Source: Pseudoalteromonas sp. Z1A8 (GTDB lineage: Bacteria; Pseudomonadota; Gammaproteobacteria; Enterobacterales; Alteromonadaceae). Taken from it: a stretch of 57,359 bases of DNA. The stretch is from the NCBI RefSeq assembly GCF_011378855.1, contig NZ_WTLB01000029.1, positions 1-57,359 on the forward strand, read 5' to 3'. The translations under genes and the position numbers were made by a program. The notes beneath the pieces are model-generated. The model was not told the origin of the DNA and searched no databases. It worked only from the letters and a program-made list of their open reading frames with translations. Shown here one piece after another: positions 9,776 to 18,154 of the stretch. Position 1 is the stretch's first letter. Each line of letters opens with the position of its first letter.

Positions 9776-10339
9776 ATGAAAAAACTAATTATACTAAGCG
9801 TGCTTGCTTTCACTGTAGCATTAACAGGTTGTGCGACTACAGGCAGTGCATCACCAAGTGAAAAACGTTCTTTGGTTCAAAGTATGAAATCAAATACACT
9901 TGATAAATTATACGCAAAAAAGCCTGATGTTAAACAGCAAATTGCTAATTCAGCTGGTTTTGCTGTTTTTGATAACGCTAATGTAAATGTAGTTTTAGCC
10001 AGTTTTGGCGGCGGGTACGGTGTTGTTAAAAATAACCTTACTGGTAAATCGACTTACATGAATATGGGTGAAGCCGGTTTAGGCCTTGGTTTAGGCGTTA
10101 AAGATTTTAACGTTGTTATGGTTTTTCATACCCAAGCCGCGTTAAATAGATTTATTGAACATGGTTGGGCATTTGGCGGAAATGCAGATGCTGCAGCTAA
10201 ATATGGTGATAAAGGTGGCGCTGTAGTTGCCGAAGATATTGCAGATCAAGTTACTGTATATTCTGTAACCGAAAATGGCCTTGCGCTACAAGCAGTATTA
10301 AAAGGTACTAAGTTTTGGGTAGATTCAGAGCTTAATTAA
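9776..10339 (+). CDS. SYLF/YSC84-domain lipoprotein
   Basis: A 187-residue predicted outer-membrane or periplasmic lipoprotein. The signal peptide ends in lipobox LTGC with Cys19. The rest matches the SYLF (Ysc84) pattern: a glycine-rich segment near residues 75-115 (SFGGGYGVVKN, GLGLGLGVKDF) and a C-terminal strand pattern. SYLF domains bind lipids in eukaryotes; the bacterial role is not established. It has its own promoter region and ends in a clear terminator. AAGGAAAAG lies upstream of the ATG. Confidence 0.85.
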   Translation: MKKLIILSVLAFTVALTGCATTGSASPSEKRSLVQSMKSNTLDKLYAKKPDVKQQIANSAGFAVFDNANVNVVLASFGGGYGVVKNNLTGKSTYMNMGEAGLGLGLGVKDFNVVMVFHTQAALNRFIEHGWAFGGNADAAAKYGDKGGAVVAEDIADQVTVYSVTENGLALQAVLKGTKFWVDSELN

Positions 10340-10358
10340 CCCCTAAATTACTCTCCTA

Positions 10359-10392
10359 AAAGCGAGCTGGTTTGTATAATCACGCTCGCTTT
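10359..10392 (+). terminator. Terminator after the SYLF lipoprotein
   Basis: AAAGCGAGC (10359-10367) pairs perfectly with GCTCGCTTT (10384-10392), giving a 9-bp stem with a 16-nt loop 19 nt after the stop codon. Confidence 0.75.
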
Positions 10393-10495
10393 ATTAAAAC
10401 CCAGCCAATTTAACATAACGTAATTTATGGGTTGTTATATCGCTTTATTTTCCATGTCATCCGTATCAATTGTATTTTAAACAAAATATAAAATG

Positions 10496-11389
10496 TTATT
10501 TTATATTTTCGATAATTCGATTTACAAATATTCCATGGCTGCTACTTAAGTCGTTCAAGTGATCTGTAATATCTTTGACCTCGAAATGAGATAAACCTAC
10601 ATCTATTTTTGTTATTTTATTAATAATATCTAGGCATTTAGTTATTAGCCAATCATTGTTATTACTAGTATTTAACTTATTATCCTCATTGCATAATTTA
10701 GAGAGCTTAATCGCTTGTGCTATAGTATTACGTTTAACGTCTAAGATTTCACTAATTTTGAGATTGATAAATTCGATATCTATTTTTGCGGATCGAACTT
10801 TATTGTTAGTATACTCTTCAAGTTTGTCACTTTCAGTTTTGATACTTTCATTATTGACTAATATCTTTTTATTCAATTCTTCATACTTAGCTTTGGTTGA
10901 GTCATTAACCTCCAATAGCCTTTCAGTAATTAATTTATTAAATTCATTATTCTTATTTTTTATCTCATGTATTTCATTTTTAATTATTTCAATATTTTGC
11001 AAATGATGTTCTTCAATTATTTTATTTATTGTTAAGATCTCGTTTTCTATTTTATTGTTTAACATTGTTTCAAAGTTGTTCTTTTCATCATCAAATCTTC
11101 TATTTGCAGAATAAAGATTTATCCCTAGGAAGACTAATAAAAATGTTGCTGAAAACCCTAATGCCCAGTAGTAAGAATTCCTAAGGTCGCTGGAAGAACT
11201 TTTTAGTATTTTATTTTGTTCTTCTAATTTGATTATTTTTATCTTTAAATCACTACTTATATTTTCACTAACTTTTTCATCAATATTTCTACTATGAATG
11301 CTAGGAGCTTTATACTCTTTCTCTCTCTGTTCAGCTCCTATAGAAGTGAAAGATAAAAAAATACAAATAATTACAGTCAATCGTTTCAT
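10496..11389 (-). CDS. Unrecognised coiled-coil membrane or secreted protein, AT-rich
   Basis: I do not recognise a family. The 297-residue protein starts with a signal-peptide-like segment (1-18). A charged stretch with a short coiled coil follows, then a hydrophobic helix near 72-92 and a long Lys/Glu/Asn-rich coiled coil from about 100 to 215. The C-terminal segment is moderately conserved-looking, with two cysteines. Base composition is clearly more AT-rich than its neighbours, with many Asn, Ile and Lys codons, which suggests acquisition by transfer. AAAAGGAAAATAAATG gives a good start. No partner is obvious: it is followed by the SYLF lipoprotein terminator and preceded by a patatin gene on the same strand, 38 bp away. 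Confidence 0.7.
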   Translation of the reverse strand: MKRLTVIICIFLSFTSIGAEQREKEYKAPSIHSRNIDEKVSENISSDLKIKIIKLEEQNKILKSSSSDLRNSYYWALGFSATFLLVFLGINLYSANRRFDDEKNNFETMLNNKIENEILTINKIIEEHHLQNIEIIKNEIHEIKNKNNEFNKLITERLLEVNDSTKAKYEELNKKILVNNESIKTESDKLEEYTNNKVRSAKIDIEFINLKISEILDVKRNTIAQAIKLSKLCNEDNKLNTSNNNDWLITKCLDIINKITKIDVGLSHFEVKDITDHLNDLSSSHGIFVNRIIENIK

Positions 11390-11427
11390 TTATTTTCCTT
11401 TTTATAAATAATTTTTCGTTTAAGTAT

Positions 11428-12444
11428 TTACTTTAAATAGTTATCAAATGCCTCTGCTAATTTCTCAGTTTCACTAAAAACGGTATTCCAATATTTAATT
11501 CGCGTATCGGCATCGAGATCGGTAAAGTCGGTTCTGTCTGGAATTTTTCCGTAAGGTAGGCTTGCTACAAATTCTTTTGATGGGGTGATCATCACTACAT
11601 TATCGTAATTGAGAGGTGACACTTTGCGTTTTAAATTTTTATCGAACCACCCTGCTTTTGGCTCTGAATTAAAATGAGGATATAAAATAAGTCCTGGGTT
11701 ATTAATTTTTAAATCAAAGTGGTAATCAATAATTCCGCCGTCGCGATATATTCCAGGTGGTGAGCCTGCAATATTTTTTATGCCTTGCATAACAAGTGGT
11801 ATAGAACCCGATGCAAGTAATGCATCTTTTAAGTTTGTTTGTGTGAGTGCTATGTTTTGTGTTTTAAAATTGTAGCTGTCGGTAATTAATAAGTCACTTG
11901 TTGCTGGGCCAAATATAAAACGCTCATATTGCGAGCCTAATAATTTTCGGTTAACGCGGTTGAGCATGTAACTTTTTGATAAACCCAGTAGCTGTATTAA
12001 TTTATTTTCGCTGGCAATAAATCCATTTGATTTAGCCACTATAAAATGCGCTTTAAATACGGGGTTATTTATAATTTCGTTTACGCCGTTATCGCCAAAA
12101 ACATCTTCAAGTAATGCGCGCGCTTTTATTGTGATTTCACTTGGTGTTGGTTTGTTGCTTGAGTATCGGGTTTGCGAATACGATTTTGCTAAGCGCTCAA
12201 TGGCAGCAACGGGATCGTTTTGTGCAAAACATGCAGAGCGAAAAGCGCCAGCAGATGAGCCAATTAAATTAAGTGGCTTAATTCTGTTTTTAAAAAACTC
12301 ACCAAAAATGTATTTATCTAAACCAAATAACGTAAACCATTTAGGCCCACCACTTGCGCCTAAAAATGAGGTGAAAAGCTCTGGTTTAAAACCCTGTTCG
12401 TTTATTATTTTTGCTGCGGTTTTACCTGCGTGAATCTCGATCAT
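11428..12444 (-). CDS. Patatin-like phospholipase
   Basis: A 338-residue cytoplasmic-looking lipid acyl hydrolase. It shows the oxyanion glycine motif GASGGPKW (about residues 29-36), the nucleophile elbow GSSAG near residue 62, and the dyad aspartate in YRDGGIIDYH near 234. These support catalytic competence. Substrate and physiological role are unknown. It is on the same strand as the AgcS gene, from which it is separated by a terminator, so it probably has its own promoter. The following coiled-coil gene is 38 bp downstream and may be co-transcribed. Confidence 0.82.
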   Translation of the reverse strand: MIEIHAGKTAAKIINEQGFKPELFTSFLGASGGPKWFTLFGLDKYIFGEFFKNRIKPLNLIGSSAGAFRSACFAQNDPVAAIERLAKSYSQTRYSSNKPTPSEITIKARALLEDVFGDNGVNEIINNPVFKAHFIVAKSNGFIASENKLIQLLGLSKSYMLNRVNRKLLGSQYERFIFGPATSDLLITDSYNFKTQNIALTQTNLKDALLASGSIPLVMQGIKNIAGSPPGIYRDGGIIDYHFDLKINNPGLILYPHFNSEPKAGWFDKNLKRKVSPLNYDNVVMITPSKEFVASLPYGKIPDRTDFTDLDADTRIKYWNTVFSETEKLAEAFDNYLK

Positions 12445-12518
12445 CTAAAAAATTGTGCCTTTAGTATTGGTTATTTTAGGTATTTACCTAAAACTAAAAG
12501 TGAATAATTATTCAAAAC

Positions 12519-12552
12519 AAAAGCGGCTTTATGTTGCCATAAAACCGCTTTT
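12519..12552. terminator. Terminator downstream of agcS
   Basis: A 15-bp stem with one mismatch (12519-12533 and 12538-12552, core AAAAGCGG) lies 30 nt beyond the symporter stop codon. On the minus strand it is followed by TTGTTTTG. Confidence 0.8.
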
Positions 12553-12581
12553 TATCGTTAAAAGTGCTTATAGTACGTTAA

Positions 12582-13988
12582 TCAGTCCCAAATACCGTCT
12601 TCGCATTTGCCCTGTACTTTTACATCTTTTACTTTAAATTCTGGCTCTAAACCTTTGTCTCTTTGTGCGTGGTAATCACTGGTAACAGACAAAATAGTCG
12701 GCGTTAACAGTATAATAGCTATAACGTTAACCACTGTCATTAGCCCTAAGGCAATATCGGCTAAATCCCACACTTCTTTTAACGTGGCTGATGCGCCCCA
12801 CAGCATCATTGATAAATAAAGCAAAGTGTAAATGCCGCGCCCTACTTTGTTATCGAGCTTAAAGAGGTGCAAGTTACTCTCTGCATAGGCGTAATTTGCA
12901 ACCACTGATGTAAAAGCAAATAGTGTAATAGCAGCTGCTACAAAGTAAACACCACCTTGTGCTAAATGAGCAGTCATCGCGCTTTGTGTTAAACGAATAC
13001 CTTCCATTTCGCCGCTAATGTCTATATCGGCTAATAAAATGATCACTGCGGTACAGCTACATAGCACTATTGTATCGAAAAATACACCTAGCATTTGTAT
13101 GTAACCTTGCGTTACAGGGTGATTAGGAATTGGGCTGGCACTTGCTGATGCGTGCGGCACACTACCCGCGCCCGCCTCATTAGAATATAAACCACGTTGA
13201 ATACCGTTTTTAATAGCTGCGCCCATTGCACCGGCGCCTGCTTCTTGTAAACCAAACGCTGATAAAAATATATCTTTAAGCATGGCAGGTACTTGCGTGA
13301 AATTTATAATCGTAATAATAACGGCGGCAAGTACAAACACAACGCCCATTATTGGCACAACACGCTCGGCGAATCGGGCAATTGCTTTAAAGCCGCCCAA
13401 TATAATTGAGCCCGCAAGTACTGTAATAACCAAGCCTGAGTAAAAGGTTGGTACTTCAAACGCGTAGTTTAGCGCGTCTGTAATTGTGTTGGTTTGCATG
13501 GCGCTAAAGGTAAAGCCGTAACCTAAAAACAAACATGCAGCGAACACAATGGCAAATGCGCGACTGCCTAAACCTTGTTGAATATAATACGCGGGGCCGC
13601 CTCTAAAATCGCCGCTGCTATCACGCACTTTGTATACTTGCCCAAGTACGCTTTCGGCAAAGCCTGTTGCCATGCCGAGTATGGCTATTACCCACATCCA
13701 AAATATTGCGCCGCTACCGCCAAGCGAAATTGCTACCGCTACTCCGGCTAAATTACCGGTACCTACACGGGCGCAAAGCCCTGTACACAATGCTTGGAAT
13801 GATGAAATATCGTCTTTTTTACATTTGCTACTGCCTTTTAATAGGCTAAACATATGTTTAAATTTAAGTATTTGAATTGCTTTTAAGCGTACTGAAAACC
13901 ATATTCCTGCAAATAGGAGTATGTAAATAAGGACTTGCCCCTCTCCCCATAAAAGGTTGTTTACGCTTTTGACGACGGTATCGAACAT
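12582..13988 (-). CDS. Alanine/glycine:cation symporter (AgcS family)
   Basis: A sodium- or proton-coupled uptake carrier for alanine, glycine or a related small amino acid. The 468-residue protein has about ten hydrophobic segments. Family landmarks include GLCARVGTGNLAGVAVAI near residue 70, a GGPAYYIQ segment near 130, and GLYSNEAGAGSVPHASA near 265, which is the characteristic AGCS signature. It lies downstream of ocd-ctlX on the same strand but behind a hairpin. Coupling to that amino-acid module is possible but not shown. The true substrate cannot be read from the sequence. Confidence 0.9.
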   Translation of the reverse strand: MFDTVVKSVNNLLWGEGQVLIYILLFAGIWFSVRLKAIQILKFKHMFSLLKGSSKCKKDDISSFQALCTGLCARVGTGNLAGVAVAISLGGSGAIFWMWVIAILGMATGFAESVLGQVYKVRDSSGDFRGGPAYYIQQGLGSRAFAIVFAACLFLGYGFTFSAMQTNTITDALNYAFEVPTFYSGLVITVLAGSIILGGFKAIARFAERVVPIMGVVFVLAAVIITIINFTQVPAMLKDIFLSAFGLQEAGAGAMGAAIKNGIQRGLYSNEAGAGSVPHASASASPIPNHPVTQGYIQMLGVFFDTIVLCSCTAVIILLADIDISGEMEGIRLTQSAMTAHLAQGGVYFVAAAITLFAFTSVVANYAYAESNLHLFKLDNKVGRGIYTLLYLSMMLWGASATLKEVWDLADIALGLMTVVNVIAIILLTPTILSVTSDYHAQRDKGLEPEFKVKDVKVQGKCEDGIWD

Positions 13989-14063
13989 TGCTAATTCCTT
14001 CTTATATTTTTTATATTAGGCCTGTTGCGGTATAGCGGTATTTACTTTTAACTAAATGCAAAT

Positions 14064-14083
14064 AAGGCAGCTTAGGCTGCCTT
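14064..14083. terminator. Hairpin between ctlX and agcS
   Basis: AAGGCAGC and GCTGCCTT form a perfect 8-bp stem with loop TTAG, 12 nt past the ctlX stop. The T tail on the minus strand is short, so termination may be partial and read-through into agcS is possible. Confidence 0.65.
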
Positions 14084-14094
14084 AAAACTATACA

Positions 14095-15006
14095 TTATTT
14101 AGTTTGCAAATGAACTCCTGCAATCATGCATCTAACCGAGCCGCCTGCCGACTCAATAGTGGGTATAGGTAAAGGCACAAGCTTAGCCGTTTTTTGTATG
14201 GCTTTAATTTGTGCGGCTGTAAGCGCATTAAATGCAGTTTGCGACAAGGCTAAAATACGGTCATTTTTACCTTGTAACTCAATGGCATTTCCACAAAAGT
14301 GATTAATTTGATCGTGTGTTAAATCAATAACTTCGTGATGGCTTTTCAAAAAGTGACTGGCTAACTGTGCACGTTGACTACTTGGCACCATATTTAAACT
14401 GATCATGGCAAACTCGGTGGCCACACACATTAAAACGTTAGTATGATAAACAGCTGTGCTTTGCTCGTCATATGCGTTAAACACCACGGGTGTTAGTTTT
14501 AATTGCTCGCATATTGTATTAACTACTGATGCGTTAGTGCGTTTTGATTCTACCGCGTAAGCCAGTTTATATTGATGATCGATAACCAGTGAACCAGTGC
14601 CTTCTAAAAATGCATTTTCTTTCGATAAAAATGAATAATCAGTCACAGAAGACACTTTATAGTGATCCGTTAAAAAATCAATAATATCTTTTCGATATTC
14701 TAACCGTCTGTTTTCTACAAACATTGGGTAGATTATTAATTGGCCACTTTGATGAGTTGAAAACCAATTATTAGGAAAAACAGAATCGGGCGTATGTGTG
14801 TGTTCGTCTTCAAATAAATGAACAGTAATCCCTTCGTTTTTTAATAATTGCACTGCATTTGTGACTTCTTTATATGCTTGCTCACTTTGGTTATGCGCTA
14901 AACACTCACTTTGAAATGCGTTGTCGAGCATAGTTTGCGGGTTAGACTTAAAGTGATGCGGGCGCACCATAACAACAGCACTCGGCGCTTGATTTACGTG
15001 GCTCAT
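14095..15006 (-). CDS. ctlX: Citrulline hydrolase (ureidase), CtlX family
   Basis: A member of the amidinotransferase/arginine-deiminase superfamily. The CtlX branch hydrolyses citrulline to ornithine, CO2 and ammonia. Visible landmarks are an acidic pair in PDSVFPNNW near residue 71, EGTGSLVID near 135, the His in YHTNVLM near 187, and a C-terminal nucleophile Cys in GGSVRCMIAG near 293. The length (303) fits the family. Its start overlaps the ocd stop by 4 nt (ATGA), giving tight translational coupling. Assignment over other guanidine-modifying members rests on this context and overall pattern. Confidence 0.82.
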   Translation of the reverse strand: MSHVNQAPSAVVMVRPHHFKSNPQTMLDNAFQSECLAHNQSEQAYKEVTNAVQLLKNEGITVHLFEDEHTHTPDSVFPNNWFSTHQSGQLIIYPMFVENRRLEYRKDIIDFLTDHYKVSSVTDYSFLSKENAFLEGTGSLVIDHQYKLAYAVESKRTNASVVNTICEQLKLTPVVFNAYDEQSTAVYHTNVLMCVATEFAMISLNMVPSSQRAQLASHFLKSHHEVIDLTHDQINHFCGNAIELQGKNDRILALSQTAFNALTAAQIKAIQKTAKLVPLPIPTIESAGGSVRCMIAGVHLQTK

Positions 15007-16076
15007 GCTAGTTGCTCATGTGCTGATGTTTGATCTGTATTAAGTACCGAAAACAAATTACGCGGATCGGCTTGCTGGGTAATTAAGTCAAGCAATGTAA
15101 ATTCGCCGCTTTTAATGAGTTGATCGCGTATAAATACAAGCGCAGTAAAGTCTTCGCTTGCAAAACCTACACCATCAAAAATAGTTAACTCGTCTTGGCT
15201 AGTACGCCCAAGCGATTGCTTATTAACAACTTTATGAAACTCAGTAACTGCAAAGCTTTCGCTCATTTGTTGAATTTCGCCCTCTATTCTGGTTTGTGGC
15301 TCGTACTCTACAAATACATTAGCGCGCTCAAGTAATTTAGAATCTAACTCTGTTTTACCAGGGCAGTCGCCACCTATGGCATTAATGTGCACACCTTTTG
15401 GGATCATGTCATTTGTTAAAATGGTGGCATTGGTTTTATCGGCGGTGCAGGTTGTAATAATGTGCGCACCTTGCACAGCTTCCTGCGCGCTATTACAAAT
15501 AGTTACGTTTAATCCGCAGGCACTTAAATTAGTAAATGCTTTTTTAGACGCGTTTGCATCTATATCGTATAAACGAATATGTGTAATGCCCAATACCGCT
15601 TTAAATGCCAGCGCTTGGAACTCAGACTGCGCACCATTACCTATTAATGTAAGTGTTGTTGCGTGTTTTGGTGCTAAATATTTAGCCACCAGCGCCGATG
15701 TAGCGGCTGTACGCAGCGCTGTTAGTAGGCACATTTCGCTGATCATTACCGGGTAACCACTATCTACATCAGCCAAAATGCCAAATGCAGCCACAGTTTG
15801 CAGATCTCGAAACGTATTTTTTGGGTGACCGTTTACATATTTACAGCTAAACATTTGACCATCGCTCACGGGCATTAATTCTATTACCCCCTCCGGTGAA
15901 TGAGCGGCATAGCGAGGTGATTTATCAAACTCTTTCCAACGTGCAAAGTCGGCTTCTAACTTATGAGTAAGCTGTTGTAACACATTTTCAATACCCAATT
16001 TATTTATAAGCTTAGCCATTGCCCCAACGCTAACAAATGGAACACCTTGTTTTGGCTGTGCTATAAAATGACTCAT
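15003..16076 (-). CDS. Ornithine cyclodeaminase
   Basis: An NAD-dependent enzyme of the OCD/mu-crystallin family that converts ornithine to proline and ammonia. The 357-residue protein shows the Rossmann motif LIGNGAQSEFQALAF near 150, the substrate/hydride segment DVDSGYPVMISE near 98, and GGDCPGKTEL near 230. It precedes and overlaps ctlX. Together they would take citrulline through ornithine to proline. An Lrp-type gene is divergent, 171 bp away. Longer members of the family can use other amino acids, so ornithine is the likely substrate rather than a proven one. Confidence 0.88.
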   Translation of the reverse strand: MSHFIAQPKQGVPFVSVGAMAKLINKLGIENVLQQLTHKLEADFARWKEFDKSPRYAAHSPEGVIELMPVSDGQMFSCKYVNGHPKNTFRDLQTVAAFGILADVDSGYPVMISEMCLLTALRTAATSALVAKYLAPKHATTLTLIGNGAQSEFQALAFKAVLGITHIRLYDIDANASKKAFTNLSACGLNVTICNSAQEAVQGAHIITTCTADKTNATILTNDMIPKGVHINAIGGDCPGKTELDSKLLERANVFVEYEPQTRIEGEIQQMSESFAVTEFHKVVNKQSLGRTSQDELTIFDGVGFASEDFTALVFIRDQLIKSGEFTLLDLITQQADPRNLFSVLNTDQTSAHEQLA

Positions 16077-16247
16077 GTAAAAACCTCTGTAATAAATGTA
16101 TTAATTAATTTAAAACAAGTTTAGCGAGGCTACATGCTATTTAATATGGCAATTAATTACACAAATAGTGTTGTTTTTTATCATTTTGCTAGGCAGTAAT
16201 ATACAAATTTAGTATTTTAATAAGTAATATAACCCTAGGCCTATTTT

Positions 16248-16679
16248 ATGACTCCTTATATTTACGACTCACTCGACAATGCATTAATAGCTGAATTACG
16301 TAAAGACGGACGCGCGTCTATTTCAGCCCTTGCCAATACATTAAAAGTTTCGCGCGGGACAATACAAAATAGACTCGACCGATTAGTAAGCTCAGGCGCT
16401 ATTTTAGGGTTTACCGTAAGAGTGCATGAACACATAGAAACCGAAGCTGTTCGTGCAATTATGATGGTTGAAGTAGTGGGTAAATCGACCTCTCAAGTTA
16501 TTAAAACTATGCGAGGTATACCCGAACTAACAAAGCTGCACACCACTAATGGCGCATGGGATTTGGTAGCAGAAATACAAGCCGCAAATTTAAGCGAGTT
16601 TGATGGAGTACTTAGGCAAGTAAGGGAAATAGACGGTATTTTAAATAGCGAAACAAGCATATTACTTTCATCAACTTAA
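16248..16679 (+). CDS. Lrp/AsnC-family transcriptional regulator
   Basis: A 143-residue regulator with an N-terminal winged helix-turn-helix (about 8-57; SISALANTLKVSRGTIQNRL is the recognition region) and a C-terminal RAM ligand-binding domain. It is divergent from ocd-ctlX, which is the classic arrangement for a local Lrp-type activator of amino-acid catabolism. The ligand is therefore likely ornithine, citrulline or arginine. The 171-bp intergenic region is AT-rich; I see no single strong palindrome, which is usual for Lrp-type sites. Confidence 0.9.
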   Translation: MTPYIYDSLDNALIAELRKDGRASISALANTLKVSRGTIQNRLDRLVSSGAILGFTVRVHEHIETEAVRAIMMVEVVGKSTSQVIKTMRGIPELTKLHTTNGAWDLVAEIQAANLSEFDGVLRQVREIDGILNSETSILLSST

Positions 16680-17023
16680 TCTTTTATTTATATTTGAAGT
16701 GATTCTAAGAAGTTTTAAGGAATTTAAGTGATAAGGAATTTAAGTGACACCCACTTATATATTGTCTAACTGAGCTTAAGTGCCCTTAACATAGCTAAAT
16801 ATATTTTTACTTTAGATAATATTTGAATGACACCCATTTAAAATTACCAGTAAGTTAATTTTTCTTTTGTATTTAACACGACCAATTACTCTTTTATTGG
16901 TAATTATTGCTTTAAATTTTATTTATCTGTCGTAAATAACATTATTTTTTTGGTCAGCTAAATAGCAGACAAGCTAAAGCCATCAAACCGATTGATTTAA
17001 ATTTACGACATTTGAGTGTTAGA
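16680..17023. other. Intergenic stretch downstream of the RAYT gene
   Basis: This 344-bp gap holds a 14-bp direct repeat, AAGGAATTTAAGTG at 16717-16730 and 16733-16746, and two TGACACCCA motifs (16745-16753 and 16828-16836), each centred in a small hairpin with loop ACACC. The rest is AT-rich with no gene-like reading frame. Confidence 0.6.
16745..16836 (+). repeat. TGACACCCA hairpin motifs, left of RAYT
   Basis: Two copies of TGACACCCA (16745-16753 and 16828-16836). Arms TAAGTG/CACTTA in the first and AATG/CATT in the second surround a shared ACACC loop. A third copy lies inverted on the other side of the transposase gene (18064-18072), as expected for REP-like substrates of a RAYT. Confidence 0.55.
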
Positions 17024-18013
17024 TTAAGCGATTAGTACTTGGCTATTTTTAATGTTAGGTCGTCGTTTGAAGTGTTGATTATTGCAGTAAGTTTCTATAT
17101 TTTCAGCTTTACCAACAGCACCATGAAATACCTTAGTAAACCGAGTTGTAAGTTTAAGCCAGTTTTTTTCAGTTATGTTTAATGCTTTTAAAATAGGCAT
17201 TGTGTTTTGATTTATGTAACCTGGCTTATCTAATCTTATGCATTTTCCTGTTTGCTCAACAAGTTGTAAGTAGTTTTTAAAATTAAAGGGCAAACCTTTA
17301 CTTATCTTTTGTGACAATTGCCCTACAAACTTAGCCAATACTTTAGGTTGTCGACCAGTTTTAGCATACTCAATACGCTTTTTAATACTTGTGAATGATG
17401 ATGTTTGAATTGTATCTGCTACTTTCGCTCTAATAGGGTTTAAGTCAACGTATGCCATACATGCCAATAATGCTGGCTCATCTAACAAAGCTTGTGATTT
17501 AAAGCGCCCCTCCCAAAATCGGCCTGTGCAGTCATCTTCTTTATTTGCTTGTCTTGCTATATTTTCGTTTAGTGAGCGCATAAACCAGCTTATATCTTTT
17601 AAGCGCTCTCTAAATTTAGCAATAGTATGTTTTAAAAGTGTTTTTTCAACGTTACTTAGCTGCTCACCTTCTAAGTAACGCTTTGATATATAGGTTCTTT
17701 TGAATGCTTTATGCCATCTAATACATATGGCTTTATCTGTAAGCCTATTTGCTTTTTTATCATCTATATAAAGTACTAAATGTGTATGATTACTCATCAC
17801 CGCGTAAGCACAAACATCAATACAAAATACCTTCGCCAAAAATAATAAACGCTCCTCCACCCAATCTCTACGATGCTCATAGCTTTTGCCTGTTTGCGTA
17901 TCAATTCCGCATAAGTAAGCTCGTCTCACACACCGAGAAATACAGTGATAGTAACGAGTATTAGAAAGGCTTATTTGTCTTTTTCGTGCAGTAGCCACAG
18001 GTATATTACTCAC
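17024..18013 (-). CDS. REP-associated tyrosine transposase (RAYT, IS200-like Y1 domain)
   Basis: A single-strand DNA transposase-like protein of 329 residues. The HUH motif is SNHTHLVLY near residue 78, and AYVDLNPIRA near 190 matches the tyrosine-containing segment of the family, preceded by GRFWEGRFKSQ. The basic N-terminus (ARKRQIS) and RCVRRAYLCG are typical of the large marine gammaproteobacterial subgroup. The start is taken as GTG at 18013; there is no ATG upstream in frame, and the ribosome site is weak. It is flanked by inverted TGACACCCA motifs. Such genes are usually single-copy and domesticated to mobilise short repeats rather than themselves. Confidence 0.87.
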   Translation of the reverse strand: MSNIPVATARKRQISLSNTRYYHCISRCVRRAYLCGIDTQTGKSYEHRRDWVEERLLFLAKVFCIDVCAYAVMSNHTHLVLYIDDKKANRLTDKAICIRWHKAFKRTYISKRYLEGEQLSNVEKTLLKHTIAKFRERLKDISWFMRSLNENIARQANKEDDCTGRFWEGRFKSQALLDEPALLACMAYVDLNPIRAKVADTIQTSSFTSIKKRIEYAKTGRQPKVLAKFVGQLSQKISKGLPFNFKNYLQLVEQTGKCIRLDKPGYINQNTMPILKALNITEKNWLKLTTRFTKVFHGAVGKAENIETYCNNQHFKRRPNIKNSQVLIA

Positions 18014-18063
18014 TTTAAAATTTTATAAAGTGTAGCTTAGTATGATTAACATACAAATTTAGA

Positions 18064-18072
18064 TGGGTGTCA
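18064..18072 (-). repeat. TGACACCCA motif, right of RAYT
   Basis: TGGGTGTCA on the plus strand is the inverse of the two motifs left of the gene. It sits 51 bp upstream of the RAYT start. Confidence 0.5.
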
Positions 18073-18099
18073 TTTAAAATATTTTTTAAATAAATGCAT

Positions 18100-18135
18100 A
18101 AACAGGTGCTACAACATTCGCTGTAGCACCTGTTT
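18100..18135. terminator. Terminator downstream of the yjjU-like gene
   Basis: A perfect 14-bp stem (18100-18113 and 18122-18135, core CAGGTGCTACA), with flanking A/T runs, lies 20 nt past the patatin-like gene's stop. It also faces the upstream region of the RAYT gene. Confidence 0.85.
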
Positions 18136-18154
18136 TTACTTTTATATCATTAGC

